Origin: Eubacteriales bacterium
GTDB taxonomy: Bacteria; Bacillota; Clostridia; Lachnospirales; Lachnospiraceae
Direction: 5' to 3'
Length of the DNA: 42,506 nucleotides
Assembly (NCBI GenBank): GCA_030539395.1
Contig: JAUNSC010000030.1
Span: 1-42,506, forward strand
Both the position numbers and the translations under genes were made by a program. Shown one piece after another: positions 16,541 to 24,583 of the stretch (position 1 is the first letter of the stretch; every line of letters starts with the position of its first letter). Under the pieces are notes generated by a model. It saw nothing but the letters and a program-made list of their open reading frames with translations, made no database searches and had not been told where the DNA came from.

Positions 16541-17689
16541 ATGTCATACATTACAGATACATTAGGCAATCTGATTCACCAGACAGCGTTTTTTAACCTG
16601 ACTTGGGGAAATTACCTGATGATAGCAGTTGCATGTGTATTTTTGTATCTGGCTATCAAACACGGGTTTGAACCGCTTCTGCTGGTTCCGATTGCATTCG
16701 GTATGCTGTTGGTTAATATTTATCCGGATATTATGGCAAGACCGGAAGATATGTCCAACGGTGTAGGCGGACTTCTTCACTACTTCTATCTGCTGGATGA
16801 GTGGAGTATCTTGCCGTCACTTATTTTCATGGGTGTCGGGGCCATGACGGACTTTGGTCCGCTGATTGCAAATCCCAAGAGCTTTTTACTGGGTGCGGCA
16901 GCTCAGCTTGGTATTTACATGGCATATTTCCTGGCAATTTTCCTTGGCTTTAACGGAAAAGCGGCAGCAGCCATCTCTATTATCGGTGGTGCGGACGGCC
17001 CGACCTCTATCTTCCTTGCAGGTAAGCTGGGACAGACAGAACTGATGGGACCGATTGCAGTGGCAGCATATTCATATATGTCCCTGGTTCCGATTATTCA
17101 GCCGCCTATCATGAAAGCCTTTACTACAGAGGAAGAACGTAAAATTAAGATGGAACAGCTTCGTCCGGTATCCAAACTGGAGAAGATCCTTTTCCCGATC
17201 ATCATTACCATCGTTGTATGTCTGCTTCTGCCGACTACAGCTCCTCTGGTAGGTATGCTGATGCTTGGTAACCTGTTCCGTGAGTCAGGCGTTGTAAAAC
17301 AGCTGACAGAGACAGCATCCAACGCTCTGATGTACATCGTAGTTATCCTGCTGGGTACTTCCGTAGGTGCTTCCACAAGTGCAGAAGCATTCCTGAATAT
17401 GGCAACTATCAAGATCGTAGTTCTCGGTCTGGTGGCATTTGCTTTTGGTACTTTTGGCGGTGTTATGTTTGGTAAGATTATGTGTAAAGCATCCGGCGGA
17501 AAGATTAATCCGCTGATTGGTTCCGCAGGTGTTTCGGCTGTGCCGATGGCAGCCCGTGTATCCCAGAAGGTAGGAGCTGAGGCAGATCCTACAAACTTCC
17601 TGCTGATGCATGCGATGGGACCGAACGTAGCCGGAGTTATTGGTACTGCAGTTGCAGCCGGAACATTTATGGCTATTTTTGGAGTATAA
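16541..17689 (+). CDS. Na+-translocating decarboxylase beta subunit (OadB/MmdB family)
   Basis: 382-residue polytopic membrane protein that decarboxylates carboxybiotin and exports Na+. Family signatures are visible: GGADGPTSIFLAGKLG (conserved Asp of the pore region), PLVGMLMLGNLFRESGV, and the C-terminal SAVPMAARVSQKVGAEADP followed by NFLLMHAMGPNVAGVIGTA. About ten hydrophobic segments are apparent. The N-terminal ~60 residues (LTWGNYLMIAVACVFLYLAI) match the usual first helix. Ribosome binding site AGGAGGT. The partner subunits are the biotin carrier just upstream and the 5S-type carboxyltransferase 16 nt downstream. Confidence 0.94.
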   Translation: MSYITDTLGNLIHQTAFFNLTWGNYLMIAVACVFLYLAIKHGFEPLLLVPIAFGMLLVNIYPDIMARPEDMSNGVGGLLHYFYLLDEWSILPSLIFMGVGAMTDFGPLIANPKSFLLGAAAQLGIYMAYFLAIFLGFNGKAAAAISIIGGADGPTSIFLAGKLGQTELMGPIAVAAYSYMSLVPIIQPPIMKAFTTEEERKIKMEQLRPVSKLEKILFPIIITIVVCLLLPTTAPLVGMLMLGNLFRESGVVKQLTETASNALMYIVVILLGTSVGASTSAEAFLNMATIKIVVLGLVAFAFGTFGGVMFGKIMCKASGGKINPLIGSAGVSAVPMAARVSQKVGAEADPTNFLLMHAMGPNVAGVIGTAVAAGTFMAIFGV

Positions 17690-17705
17690 GGAGGAAACGT
17701 AGAAA

Positions 17706-19118
17706 ATGGCAGAACAAGTTAAGAAACCGATTAAAATTACTGAAACAATCTTACGTGATGCTCATCAGTCTCTGATTGCCACCAGAATGACAACAGAACA
17801 GATGCTCCCGATTGTTGAAAAGCTGGATAAAGTTGGATATCATTCCCTGGAATGCTGGGGCGGAGCTACATTTGATGCTTCTCTTCGTTTCCTGAAAGAA
17901 GATCCGTGGGAGAGACTTCGTAAGATTAAAGATAAAGCGAAAAACACAAAACTGCAGATGCTGTTCCGTGGACAGAATATCCTTGGTTACAGCCAGTATG
18001 CAGATGACGTGGTAGAATATTTCGTTCAGAAATCTATCGCAAACGGTATTGATATCATCCGTATTTTTGACTGTCTGAATGATATCAGAAACCTGCAGAC
18101 TGCAGTTACTGCTGCAAATAAAGAAAAAGGTCATGCACAGGTAGCTCTTTCTTATACATTGGGAGAGGCTTACACACTGGATTACTGGAAAGACATGGCT
18201 AAGAAGATCGAAGACATGGGCGCAAATTCTCTGTGTATTAAAGATATGGCAGGTCTTCTTCTTCCGTATACAGCAACTGAACTGGTACAGGCTCTGAAAG
18301 AAACTGTAAATATTCCGATTCAGCTGCATACACATTACACATCAGGTGTTGCTTCTATGACATATCTGAAAGCAGTAGAAGCTGGTGTGGATGTTATTGA
18401 TACTGCAATGTCTCCGTTTGCACTGGGAACATCCCAGCCGGCAACAGAAGTTATGGTTGAAACCTTCAAAGGTACACCGTATGATACAGGATTTGATCAG
18501 AACCTTCTGGCTGAAATTGCTGACTACTTCAGACCTGTTCGCGATGAGGCTCTGGACAGCGGACTTCTTAATCCGAAGAACCTTGGTGTTAACATCAAGA
18601 CTCTGCTGTACCAGGTACCGGGTGGTATGCTTTCCAACCTGACAAGCCAGCTGAAAGATCTTCATGCAGAAGATAAGTACTATGAAGTTCTGGAAGAGGT
18701 TCCGCGTGTTCGTAAAGACCTTGGTGAGTGCCCGCTGGTTACACCGTCTTCACAGATTGTTGGTACACAGGCAGTTATGAACGTAATCAACGGCGAGCGC
18801 TATAAGATGGTTCCGCAGCAGACAAAAGACGTACTGAGCGGAAAATACGGTGCAACAGTTAAACCGTTTAATGCGGAAGTACAGAAGAAGTGTATCGGTG
18901 ATGCAGAAATCATTACCTGCCGTCCGGCAGATAAGATTGAGCCGCAGCTTGAAAAACTGAAAAAAGAATGTGCACAGTGGACACAGCAGGAAGAAGATGT
19001 TCTTTCTTACGCTCTGTTCCCGCAGGTTGCTACAGATTTCTTCAAATACAGAGAGGCTCAGCAGACAAAAGTAGATGCAACAGTTGCAGATACAAAGAAC
19101 GGAGCATATCCGGTATAA
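17706..19118 (+). CDS. Oxaloacetate decarboxylase alpha / transcarboxylase 5S-type carboxyltransferase
   Basis: 470-residue TIM-barrel carboxyltransferase of the pyruvate carboxylase/OadA/5S family. Metal and catalytic residues are present: RDAHQS with D18, CIKDMAG with K179 (carbamylated Lys in the family), and LHTHYTSG with H208 and H210. The C-terminal half holds the PYC_OADA domain (NPKNLGVNIKTLLYQVPGGM). It has no biotin domain of its own, so it must use the separate carrier encoded at 16123, as in transcarboxylase 5S. It likely transfers CO2 between oxaloacetate/pyruvate and biotin. Ribosome binding site AAGGAGGAAA. Last gene of the operon, ended by the terminator at 19140. Confidence 0.92.
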   Translation: MAEQVKKPIKITETILRDAHQSLIATRMTTEQMLPIVEKLDKVGYHSLECWGGATFDASLRFLKEDPWERLRKIKDKAKNTKLQMLFRGQNILGYSQYADDVVEYFVQKSIANGIDIIRIFDCLNDIRNLQTAVTAANKEKGHAQVALSYTLGEAYTLDYWKDMAKKIEDMGANSLCIKDMAGLLLPYTATELVQALKETVNIPIQLHTHYTSGVASMTYLKAVEAGVDVIDTAMSPFALGTSQPATEVMVETFKGTPYDTGFDQNLLAEIADYFRPVRDEALDSGLLNPKNLGVNIKTLLYQVPGGMLSNLTSQLKDLHAEDKYYEVLEEVPRVRKDLGECPLVTPSSQIVGTQAVMNVINGERYKMVPQQTKDVLSGKYGATVKPFNAEVQKKCIGDAEIITCRPADKIEPQLEKLKKECAQWTQQEEDVLSYALFPQVATDFFKYREAQQTKVDATVADTKNGAYPV

Positions 19119-19139
19119 AACTATAAAATGATTGAAGAA

Positions 19140-19177
19140 CCGCAGATTCTGGATGATTTCAGAATCTGCGGTTTTTT
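19140..19177 (+). terminator. Strong intrinsic terminator of the Na+ pump operon
   Basis: Perfect 12-bp stem CCGCAGATTCTG 19140-19151 with CAGAATCTGCGG 19160-19171, 8-nt loop, followed by six T residues at 19172-19177. Confidence 0.95.
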
Positions 19178-19219
19178 GGATGTCCTGGATGTATCGGTGC
19201 GTTTGGAAATAGAGCATGC

Positions 19220-19248
19220 TTGCAAAAATTCTCCGTCTATATTATGAT
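19220..19248 (+). promoter_or_regulatory. Sigma-A-type promoter for the yhiN-like-cmk-ispH-rpsA group
   Basis: -35 TTGCAA 19220-19225, 17-nt spacer, -10 TATGAT 19243-19248; located between the terminator at 19177 and the ATG at 19282. Confidence 0.7.
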
Positions 19249-19281
19249 TATTGATAGAGTTTTGAAGAAAGGCAGAGAAAA

Positions 19282-20532
19282 ATGAAGAAGATTCTGGTTA
19301 TCGGCGGCGGTGCGGCTGGAATGTTTGCGGCAATTGCGGCAGCGGAAAATGGATGTGAAGTACACCTCTGCGAGAAGAACGAGCGGCTGGGTAAGAAAAT
19401 ATATATCACCGGTAAGGGAAGGTGCAATCTGACAAATGCGTGTGATATGGAAGAGTTATTTGAAAGTGTATGTACAAACCGAAAATTTTTGTACAGTGCG
19501 TTTTATGGATATACAAATCAGGATGTGATCAGCTTTTTTGAAAATCACGGAATGAAAACGAAAATAGAGCGGGGTAACCGGGTATTCCCTGTTTCGGATA
19601 AGTCAGCTGATGTAATTGATGTGCTTCGCAAAGCAATGCAAAGCGCAGGAGTCAAAGTGCATCTGAATATGCAGGTTAAAGAGATTTTGACAGAAAAAAA
19701 TGAAACTGGCTGTAAAGTGGCAGGGATTCGTCTGTCAGATGGGACGGATATGAGGGCGGACGCTGTAATAGTGGCTACCGGCGGACTTTCATATCCCAGT
19801 ACAGGTTCTACGGGTGACGGATACCGGTTTGCACAGGAATGCGGTCATACGGTGACAGAATGTTATCCTTCTCTTGTGCCTTTTAACACAAAAGAGGCAT
19901 TTGTAAAGGAGTTGCAGGGATTGTCACTTCGTAATGTCACACTGTCTGTGTATGATGGAAAAAAGAAGCTGTATGAGGAATTTGGAGAAATGATGTTTAC
20001 CCATTTTGGCGTGACGGGACCGCTTGTATTGACAGCCAGCACTGTTGTGCAGAAAAAGCTTCGCCAGAAAAGTTTAAGACTGATTATTGATTTAAAACCG
20101 GCTTTATCAGATGAGCAGCTCGATATGCGGCTGATCAGAGAATTTGATGAAGGAAAAAATAAGCAATTCAAGAATGTGATCGGAAATTTATTTCCATCGA
20201 AACTAACGCCGGTAATGCTTGAACTTTCAGGAATCAGTCCTGAAAAGAAAGTCAACGAAATTACCAGAGAAGAAAGAGCACAGCTGGTTCATTTGATCAG
20301 GCATTTAGAGTTGACGGCAACGGGACTGCGAGATTATAATGAAGCTATTATAACAAAGGGCGGTATATCAGTAAAAGAAATACAGCCTGCTGCGATGGAA
20401 TCAAAGCTGGTATCGAATCTTTATTTTGCCGGTGAAGTGCTGGATCTTGATGCGGTAACAGGTGGATTTAATCTTCAGATTGCATGGTCGACAGGTTATG
20501 CGGCAGGTTTCCATGCTGCCAATACGATTTAA
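19282..20532 (+). CDS. NAD(P)/FAD-dependent oxidoreductase, HI0933/YhiN family
   Basis: 416-residue flavoprotein. The N-terminal dinucleotide-binding motif VIGGGAAGMFAAIAAAENG is followed by the family signature KKIYITGKGRCNLTN. A second FAD-contact motif (ADAVIVATGGLSYPSTGSTG) and the C-terminal GGISVKEIQPAAMESKL and AGEVLDLDAVTGGFNLQIAWSTG are all characteristic of the HI0933-like group. Its substrate is unknown across the family. It precedes cmk by 39 nt; the order flavoprotein-cmk-ispH-rpsA is common in Clostridia, so it is probably cotranscribed with these housekeeping genes. Confidence 0.9.
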   Translation: MKKILVIGGGAAGMFAAIAAAENGCEVHLCEKNERLGKKIYITGKGRCNLTNACDMEELFESVCTNRKFLYSAFYGYTNQDVISFFENHGMKTKIERGNRVFPVSDKSADVIDVLRKAMQSAGVKVHLNMQVKEILTEKNETGCKVAGIRLSDGTDMRADAVIVATGGLSYPSTGSTGDGYRFAQECGHTVTECYPSLVPFNTKEAFVKELQGLSLRNVTLSVYDGKKKLYEEFGEMMFTHFGVTGPLVLTASTVVQKKLRQKSLRLIIDLKPALSDEQLDMRLIREFDEGKNKQFKNVIGNLFPSKLTPVMLELSGISPEKKVNEITREERAQLVHLIRHLELTATGLRDYNEAIITKGGISVKEIQPAAMESKLVSNLYFAGEVLDLDAVTGGFNLQIAWSTGYAAGFHAANTI

Positions 20533-20571
20533 AACAGCTGATTATTATAAGAAACAGAGCGGGGTAAGAAA

Positions 20572-21237
20572 ATGACATACAATATTGCGATAGATGGACC
20601 GGCAGGAGCAGGAAAGAGCACGATTGCCAGAAGAGTTGCAAAGGAACTTTCTTTCGTATATGTGGATACGGGGGCAATGTATCGGGCAATCGGATTGTTT
20701 TTGATAAGAAATAATACGGATATACGGGATATGGAGCAGGTAAAAAAAGCGCTTTCAAAGGTCAGTATATCCATTGCATATAAAGACGGAGAACAGCAGG
20801 TAATGCTTAACGGAGAAAATGTTTCAGGACTTATCCGCACGGAAGCGGTAGGGAACATGGCATCCGCGGCGGCGGCAATTCCCAGTGTAAGAGAAAAACT
20901 TCTGGATTTGCAAAGAAAGCTTGCCCAAACGAATAATGTGGTTATGGATGGAAGGGATATTGGAACAAATATTCTTCCGGATGCACAGCTAAAAATTTAT
21001 CTTACAGCAAGTGCGGATACAAGAGCGCAAAGACGCTATGATGAATTGTGTAAGAAAGGTATTGCCTGTGATTTTCTGGAGATAAAAGAAGATATTATTA
21101 AGCGGGATGATCAGGATATGCATCGTGCCATTGCACCGCTTTCACAGGCGGAAGATGCGGTTTATCTGGATTCATCGGAGATGACAATCGATGAAGTGAC
21201 AAAGAAAATAAAATCCTTTTATAAAGAACAGGCATAG
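20572..21237 (+). CDS. cmk: (d)CMP kinase
   Basis: Phosphorylates CMP and dCMP. P-loop GPAGAGKST near the N-terminus, the YVDTGAMYRAI CMP-binding segment, VVMDGRDIGTNILPDA (GRDIGT motif) and a lid with DIIKRDDQDMHRAIAPL. 221 residues, normal length. Lies between the flavoprotein gene and ispH in a conserved order. Confidence 0.96.
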   Translation: MTYNIAIDGPAGAGKSTIARRVAKELSFVYVDTGAMYRAIGLFLIRNNTDIRDMEQVKKALSKVSISIAYKDGEQQVMLNGENVSGLIRTEAVGNMASAAAAIPSVREKLLDLQRKLAQTNNVVMDGRDIGTNILPDAQLKIYLTASADTRAQRRYDELCKKGIACDFLEIKEDIIKRDDQDMHRAIAPLSQAEDAVYLDSSEMTIDEVTKKIKSFYKEQA

Positions 21238-21281
21238 ATAGAGGAAAACAGGCATAAAATAGTAGTAATAGGGTAAAAAAT

Positions 21282-22133
21282 ATGGAAGTTATTGTAGCAA
21301 AAACAGCAGGATTTTGTTTTGGCGTCAAAAGAGCTGTAGAAAAGGTTTATGAAGAAGCAGCCGGATCCGACGGACCTATCTATACGTATGGCCCAATTAT
21401 CCACAATGAAGAAGTTGTGAGGGATCTTGAAGAAAAAGGTGTAAGGGTGATAGATGGACCGGATGAGCTGGAGAAGATAAAAGAGGGCACGGTAATTATC
21501 CGCTCTCACGGTGTGGGAAAAGAAATCTACCGCAAAATTGAAGAAAGAGGTCTCAAACTGGTGGATGCAACCTGCCCCTTTGTGCTGAAGATTCACAGGA
21601 TTGCTGAGCGGGAGAGCAAAGCCGGAAAACATATTATAATCATAGGTAATGAAAGCCATCCGGAGGTAGAAGGAATCAAGGGATGGTGTGAGAGTCGGGT
21701 TACAGTTATAGAGACAGAAGAGGAAGCAAATAAGCTTGTAATCAATTTCGGTGAAAAAATTTGTGTTGTTTCCCAAACGACATTTAACAACAATAAATTT
21801 AAAAATCTAGTTGAAATTATTTCTAAAAAGGGTTATGATAGTAATGTTATAAATACGATTTGCAGTGCAACTGACGAAAGGCAAAAAGAAGCTGCGCAAA
21901 TTGCTGCAATAGCCGGTGCTATGATTGTCATAGGCGGCCGACACAGTTCAAATACGCAGAAGCTGTTTGAGCTGTGCAATAAGGAATGCGAAAATACTTA
22001 CTATATTCAGACACTTAGAGACTTGGAGCAAACTATTATACCTCCTGTCGATTGCGTAGGTATTACTGCAGGGGCATCGACCCCCAATCAAATTATTAAG
22101 GAGGTTCAAAAATATGTCAGAGATGAGTTTTGA
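21282..22133 (+). CDS. ispH: 4-hydroxy-3-methylbut-2-enyl diphosphate reductase
   Basis: [4Fe-4S] enzyme for the last step of the MEP isoprenoid pathway, making IPP and DMAPP. The three cluster cysteines are visible at C12 (GFCFGVKRA), C98 (VDATCPFV) and C194 (NTICSATDERQ); the substrate-site His residues H41, H76 and H126 are also present. Length 283 residues is typical of a stand-alone IspH. Its last 20 nt overlap the start of the S1 gene, and a perfect AAGGAGG at 22098-22104 inside ispH serves that gene. In related organisms IspH and S1 occur fused; here they are separate but coupled. Confidence 0.96.
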   Translation: MEVIVAKTAGFCFGVKRAVEKVYEEAAGSDGPIYTYGPIIHNEEVVRDLEEKGVRVIDGPDELEKIKEGTVIIRSHGVGKEIYRKIEERGLKLVDATCPFVLKIHRIAERESKAGKHIIIIGNESHPEVEGIKGWCESRVTVIETEEEANKLVINFGEKICVVSQTTFNNNKFKNLVEIISKKGYDSNVINTICSATDERQKEAAQIAAIAGAMIVIGGRHSSNTQKLFELCNKECENTYYIQTLRDLEQTIIPPVDCVGITAGASTPNQIIKEVQKYVRDEF

Positions 22134-23220
22134 ACAAATGCTGGAAGAATCATTAAAAACAATTCACAAGGGAGAAGTTGTGGAGGGTACAGTCATCGAC
22201 GTAAAGGATGACGAGATCGTCCTGAACATCGGATATAAAGCTGATGGCATTATTTCAAGAAGCGAGTACACAAATGAGCCGAATGTGGATCTGCGTGACC
22301 TGGTAAAGGTTGGCGATACAATGGAAGCGAAAGTACTTCAGGTAAATGACGGCGATGGACAGGTGGCACTTACTTACAAGAGACTTGCTGCTGAAAAAGG
22401 CAATAAGAGACTGGAAGAGGCTTTCAATAATCAGGAAGTTCTGACAGCAACTGTTACACAGGTACTGTCCGGAGGTTTAAGCGTTGTTGTAGATGAAGCG
22501 AGAGTGTTCATTCCGGCAAGTCTTGTATCTGATACTTATGAAAAAAATCTTGAGAAATTTGCAAATCAGGAAATTGAATTTGTTATTACAGAGTTCAATC
22601 CGCGCAGAAGAAGAATTATCGGTGATCGTAAACAGCTTCTGGCTGCTAAAAAAGCAGAACTTCAGAAAGCGTTGTTTGAGAGAATCAATGTGGGCGATGT
22701 GATTGAAGGTGTTGTCAAAAACGTTACAGATTTTGGTGCGTTTATCGATCTGGGCGGAGCAGATGGTCTGCTTCATATTTCAGAGATGTCATGGGGCAGA
22801 GTTGAAAATCCGAAGAAGGTACTTAATGTTGGTGACAAATTGAAAGTTCTTCTGAAAGATATCAATGGCAGTAAAATTGCACTCAGCCTGAAATTTGAAG
22901 ATGAGAATCCGTGGCTGACAGCAGCAGAAAAATATGAAGTGGGAAATGTAGTTACAGGCCGTATTGCAAGAATGACAGACTTCGGTGCATTTGTTGAACT
23001 GGAGCCGGGCGTTGATGCACTGCTTCATGTATCACAGATTTCTCATGAGCATATTGACAAGCCGTCGGATGTTTTAAAAGTTGGTCAGGAAATCGAAGCT
23101 AAAGTCGTTGACTTTAATGGCGAAGAAAAGAAGATCAGTCTGAGCATGAAAGCATTGCAGGCAGCGCCGGAGAAAGAGCCGGCAGCTGAAGAGGAAGTTG
23201 CTGAAGCTCCGGTTGAGTAA
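22114..23220 (+). CDS. rpsA: S1 RNA-binding domain protein (30S ribosomal protein S1-like)
   Basis: 368 residues with four S1 repeats: about 17-85 (GEVVEGTVIDVKDDEIVLNI), 105-165 (ATVTQVLSGGLSVVV), 190-262 (GDVIEGVVKNVTDFGAFIDL) and 275-345 (GNVVTGRIARMTDFGAFVEL). This is shorter than the six-repeat proteobacterial S1 and matches the four-repeat Firmicutes form, which may or may not be a stable ribosome component. The tail is acidic (AAEEEVAEAPVE). Starts inside ispH (20-nt overlap) behind a perfect AAGGAGG. Confidence 0.92.
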   Translation: MSEMSFEQMLEESLKTIHKGEVVEGTVIDVKDDEIVLNIGYKADGIISRSEYTNEPNVDLRDLVKVGDTMEAKVLQVNDGDGQVALTYKRLAAEKGNKRLEEAFNNQEVLTATVTQVLSGGLSVVVDEARVFIPASLVSDTYEKNLEKFANQEIEFVITEFNPRRRRIIGDRKQLLAAKKAELQKALFERINVGDVIEGVVKNVTDFGAFIDLGGADGLLHISEMSWGRVENPKKVLNVGDKLKVLLKDINGSKIALSLKFEDENPWLTAAEKYEVGNVVTGRIARMTDFGAFVELEPGVDALLHVSQISHEHIDKPSDVLKVGQEIEAKVVDFNGEEKKISLSMKALQAAPEKEPAAEEEVAEAPVE

Positions 23221-23260
23221 ATTACAACAAAAGAAGCAGCGGAATATAAGCTGAAAATAG

Positions 23261-23297
23261 ATACCACCGATTACAGAACGTAACCGGTGGTATTTTT
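23261..23297 (+). terminator. Intrinsic terminator after the S1 gene
   Basis: ATACCACCG 23261-23269 pairs with CGGTGGTAT 23285-23293, followed by a T-run to 23297; an extra TTAC/GTAA pairing is possible inside the loop. Separates rpsA from the convergent yprB-like gene. Confidence 0.85.
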
Positions 23298-23340
23298 GGC
23301 TTTTTTCACAGCAGGATCAGATGAAGCAGCCGGGCTATGC

Positions 23341-24402
23341 TCACATTGTCTGGAGGAGATGACTCACATATTTGTGAAGAGCATTTTTATCTGCTGTAAA
23401 TTCTTCTTTGCAGGAAAAGTACAAAAGACGGTCTGAATAATTTTCTTTAAATACAGGCGTAAAAAGCGCTTCATACTGGGGAAGATAAAATCCTTTTCTG
23501 CGGCAGTAACAGTTGGAGGCCTTTGCAGGTTCGCGATATTGTTTATCAACAAAAGATGCAACACTTTTGTGAATAGCCGTATCTTCCAGCGGCAAATAAT
23601 AATAGTTTTTAAAGTCGCTGAAGAAGTGCTTTAAAGGCTGGTGCGTTCCTGAAATCTGCATAGCAAAATAACTTTCGCTGCAGGACAGATAAAACAATTC
23701 TTCACGTAAAGAAAACGATTTAGGAACCGGACCCGGCAGACATCCCCGGACAATAAGGGTATCCTCATCTTCCTCTGCTGCGAGGATACCAAATCCGCCT
23801 TCCAGCAAAGGAAGATAACTTAACATGGGAAGAATGGAAAGCATGCCAAGCAGATCTTCATAATTATGAAGCAAAAGTACACGCAAAAGATCCTCTGAGT
23901 GCGTCCGTGAATAATCATAGTAAACTTTAATGAGTTCACCTCCATTATATGGATCGCGCCGAAACAGTCCCAGATACTCTTCCAGGCTTTTCTGGTTGAG
24001 CGATGAAAGCTGTAGAAGAGGCTTTAAAGGACGGATCATACGGAACAGATCACGGCTGACCAGTCCGGAAAAAATATCCGGCATCTGACAGGTAAGGGAT
24101 TTTTCTTTTATATAGGGAATATCAAAACGTTCCCCATTAAAATGAATGATCTGGGAAAACTGTTTCGCAAAGGATAAAAATGCATGGAGGATTTCCGTCT
24201 CTTCCTGCGGGGTTTGAGCAAACCACTGGGTGATTACCCAGTCAGGTCCCTGAAAATTTACAGTACCAATAAGATACAGGGAAGACGAACGGGCTGTAAA
24301 ACCGGTGGTCTCTATGTCAAAAAAAAGAAGGCCGTATGGATCGCAGTCCTGAAATGGCGTGTTTTCCAGATTAAGATGAGTAGTATATGTTTTTTTTATC
24401 AT
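23341..24402 (-). CDS. YprB-like DEDD exonuclease family protein (RNase H-like fold)
   Basis: 353 residues from ATG at 24402. The exonuclease motifs are recognisable: FFDIETTGF (DxE), HFNGERFDIPYI (second Asp) and HNYEDLLGM (late Asp), matching the ribonuclease-H-like YprB family. The C-terminal half has scattered Cys/Tyr-rich segments and no recognised domain; relatives carry TPR repeats there, not evident here. In-frame ATGs upstream at 24423 and 24456 exist, but the promoter -10 at 24428-24433 places the transcript start near 24421, so 24402, preceded by GAAAGGAAA, is preferred. Nucleic-acid substrate unknown. Convergent with rpsA and divergent from the 3D-domain gene. Confidence 0.82.
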   Translation of the reverse strand: MIKKTYTTHLNLENTPFQDCDPYGLLFFDIETTGFTARSSSLYLIGTVNFQGPDWVITQWFAQTPQEETEILHAFLSFAKQFSQIIHFNGERFDIPYIKEKSLTCQMPDIFSGLVSRDLFRMIRPLKPLLQLSSLNQKSLEEYLGLFRRDPYNGGELIKVYYDYSRTHSEDLLRVLLLHNYEDLLGMLSILPMLSYLPLLEGGFGILAAEEDEDTLIVRGCLPGPVPKSFSLREELFYLSCSESYFAMQISGTHQPLKHFFSDFKNYYYLPLEDTAIHKSVASFVDKQYREPAKASNCYCRRKGFYLPQYEALFTPVFKENYSDRLLYFSCKEEFTADKNALHKYVSHLLQTM

Positions 24403-24427
24403 AGTAAGATATTTCCTTTCCATGCAA

Positions 24428-24456
24428 AGTATAGCGCAGAACAGGCAAAGATGCAA
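24428..24456 (-). promoter_or_regulatory. Sigma-A-type promoter for the yprB-like gene
   Basis: On the minus strand: -35 TTGCAT (24451-24456), 17-nt spacer, -10 TATACT (24428-24433). Start expected near 24421, just upstream of the preferred ATG at 24402. Confidence 0.75.
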
Positions 24457-24478
24457 AAGAAATGTGGAAAAGTTTTAC

Positions 24479-24507
24479 TTGTGGAATATGGAAAAATATG
24501 GTAATAT
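24479..24507 (+). promoter_or_regulatory. Probable promoter for the 3D-domain protein gene
   Basis: -10 TAATAT at 24502-24507 with a weak -35 TTGTGG at 24479-24484, spacer 17. It lies back-to-back with the yprB-like promoter, 22 nt apart. Confidence 0.5.
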
Positions 24508-24522
24508 TATTACATACAAAGG

Positions 24523-24556
24523 GGCGGAGTATTCTAAGGGATACTCCGCCATTTTT
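24523..24556 (+). terminator. Terminator-like hairpin in the leader of the 3D-domain gene
   Basis: Perfect 10-bp stem GGCGGAGTAT 24523-24532 with ATACTCCGCC 24541-24550, 8-nt loop, then an A and five T residues. Because the upstream gene runs the other way, it lies within the 5' leader of the gene at 24584 and could act as an attenuator or mRNA stabiliser. Confidence 0.55.
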
Positions 24557-24583
24557 ATTGGGGATTTTTGGAGGTAAAAGCAT

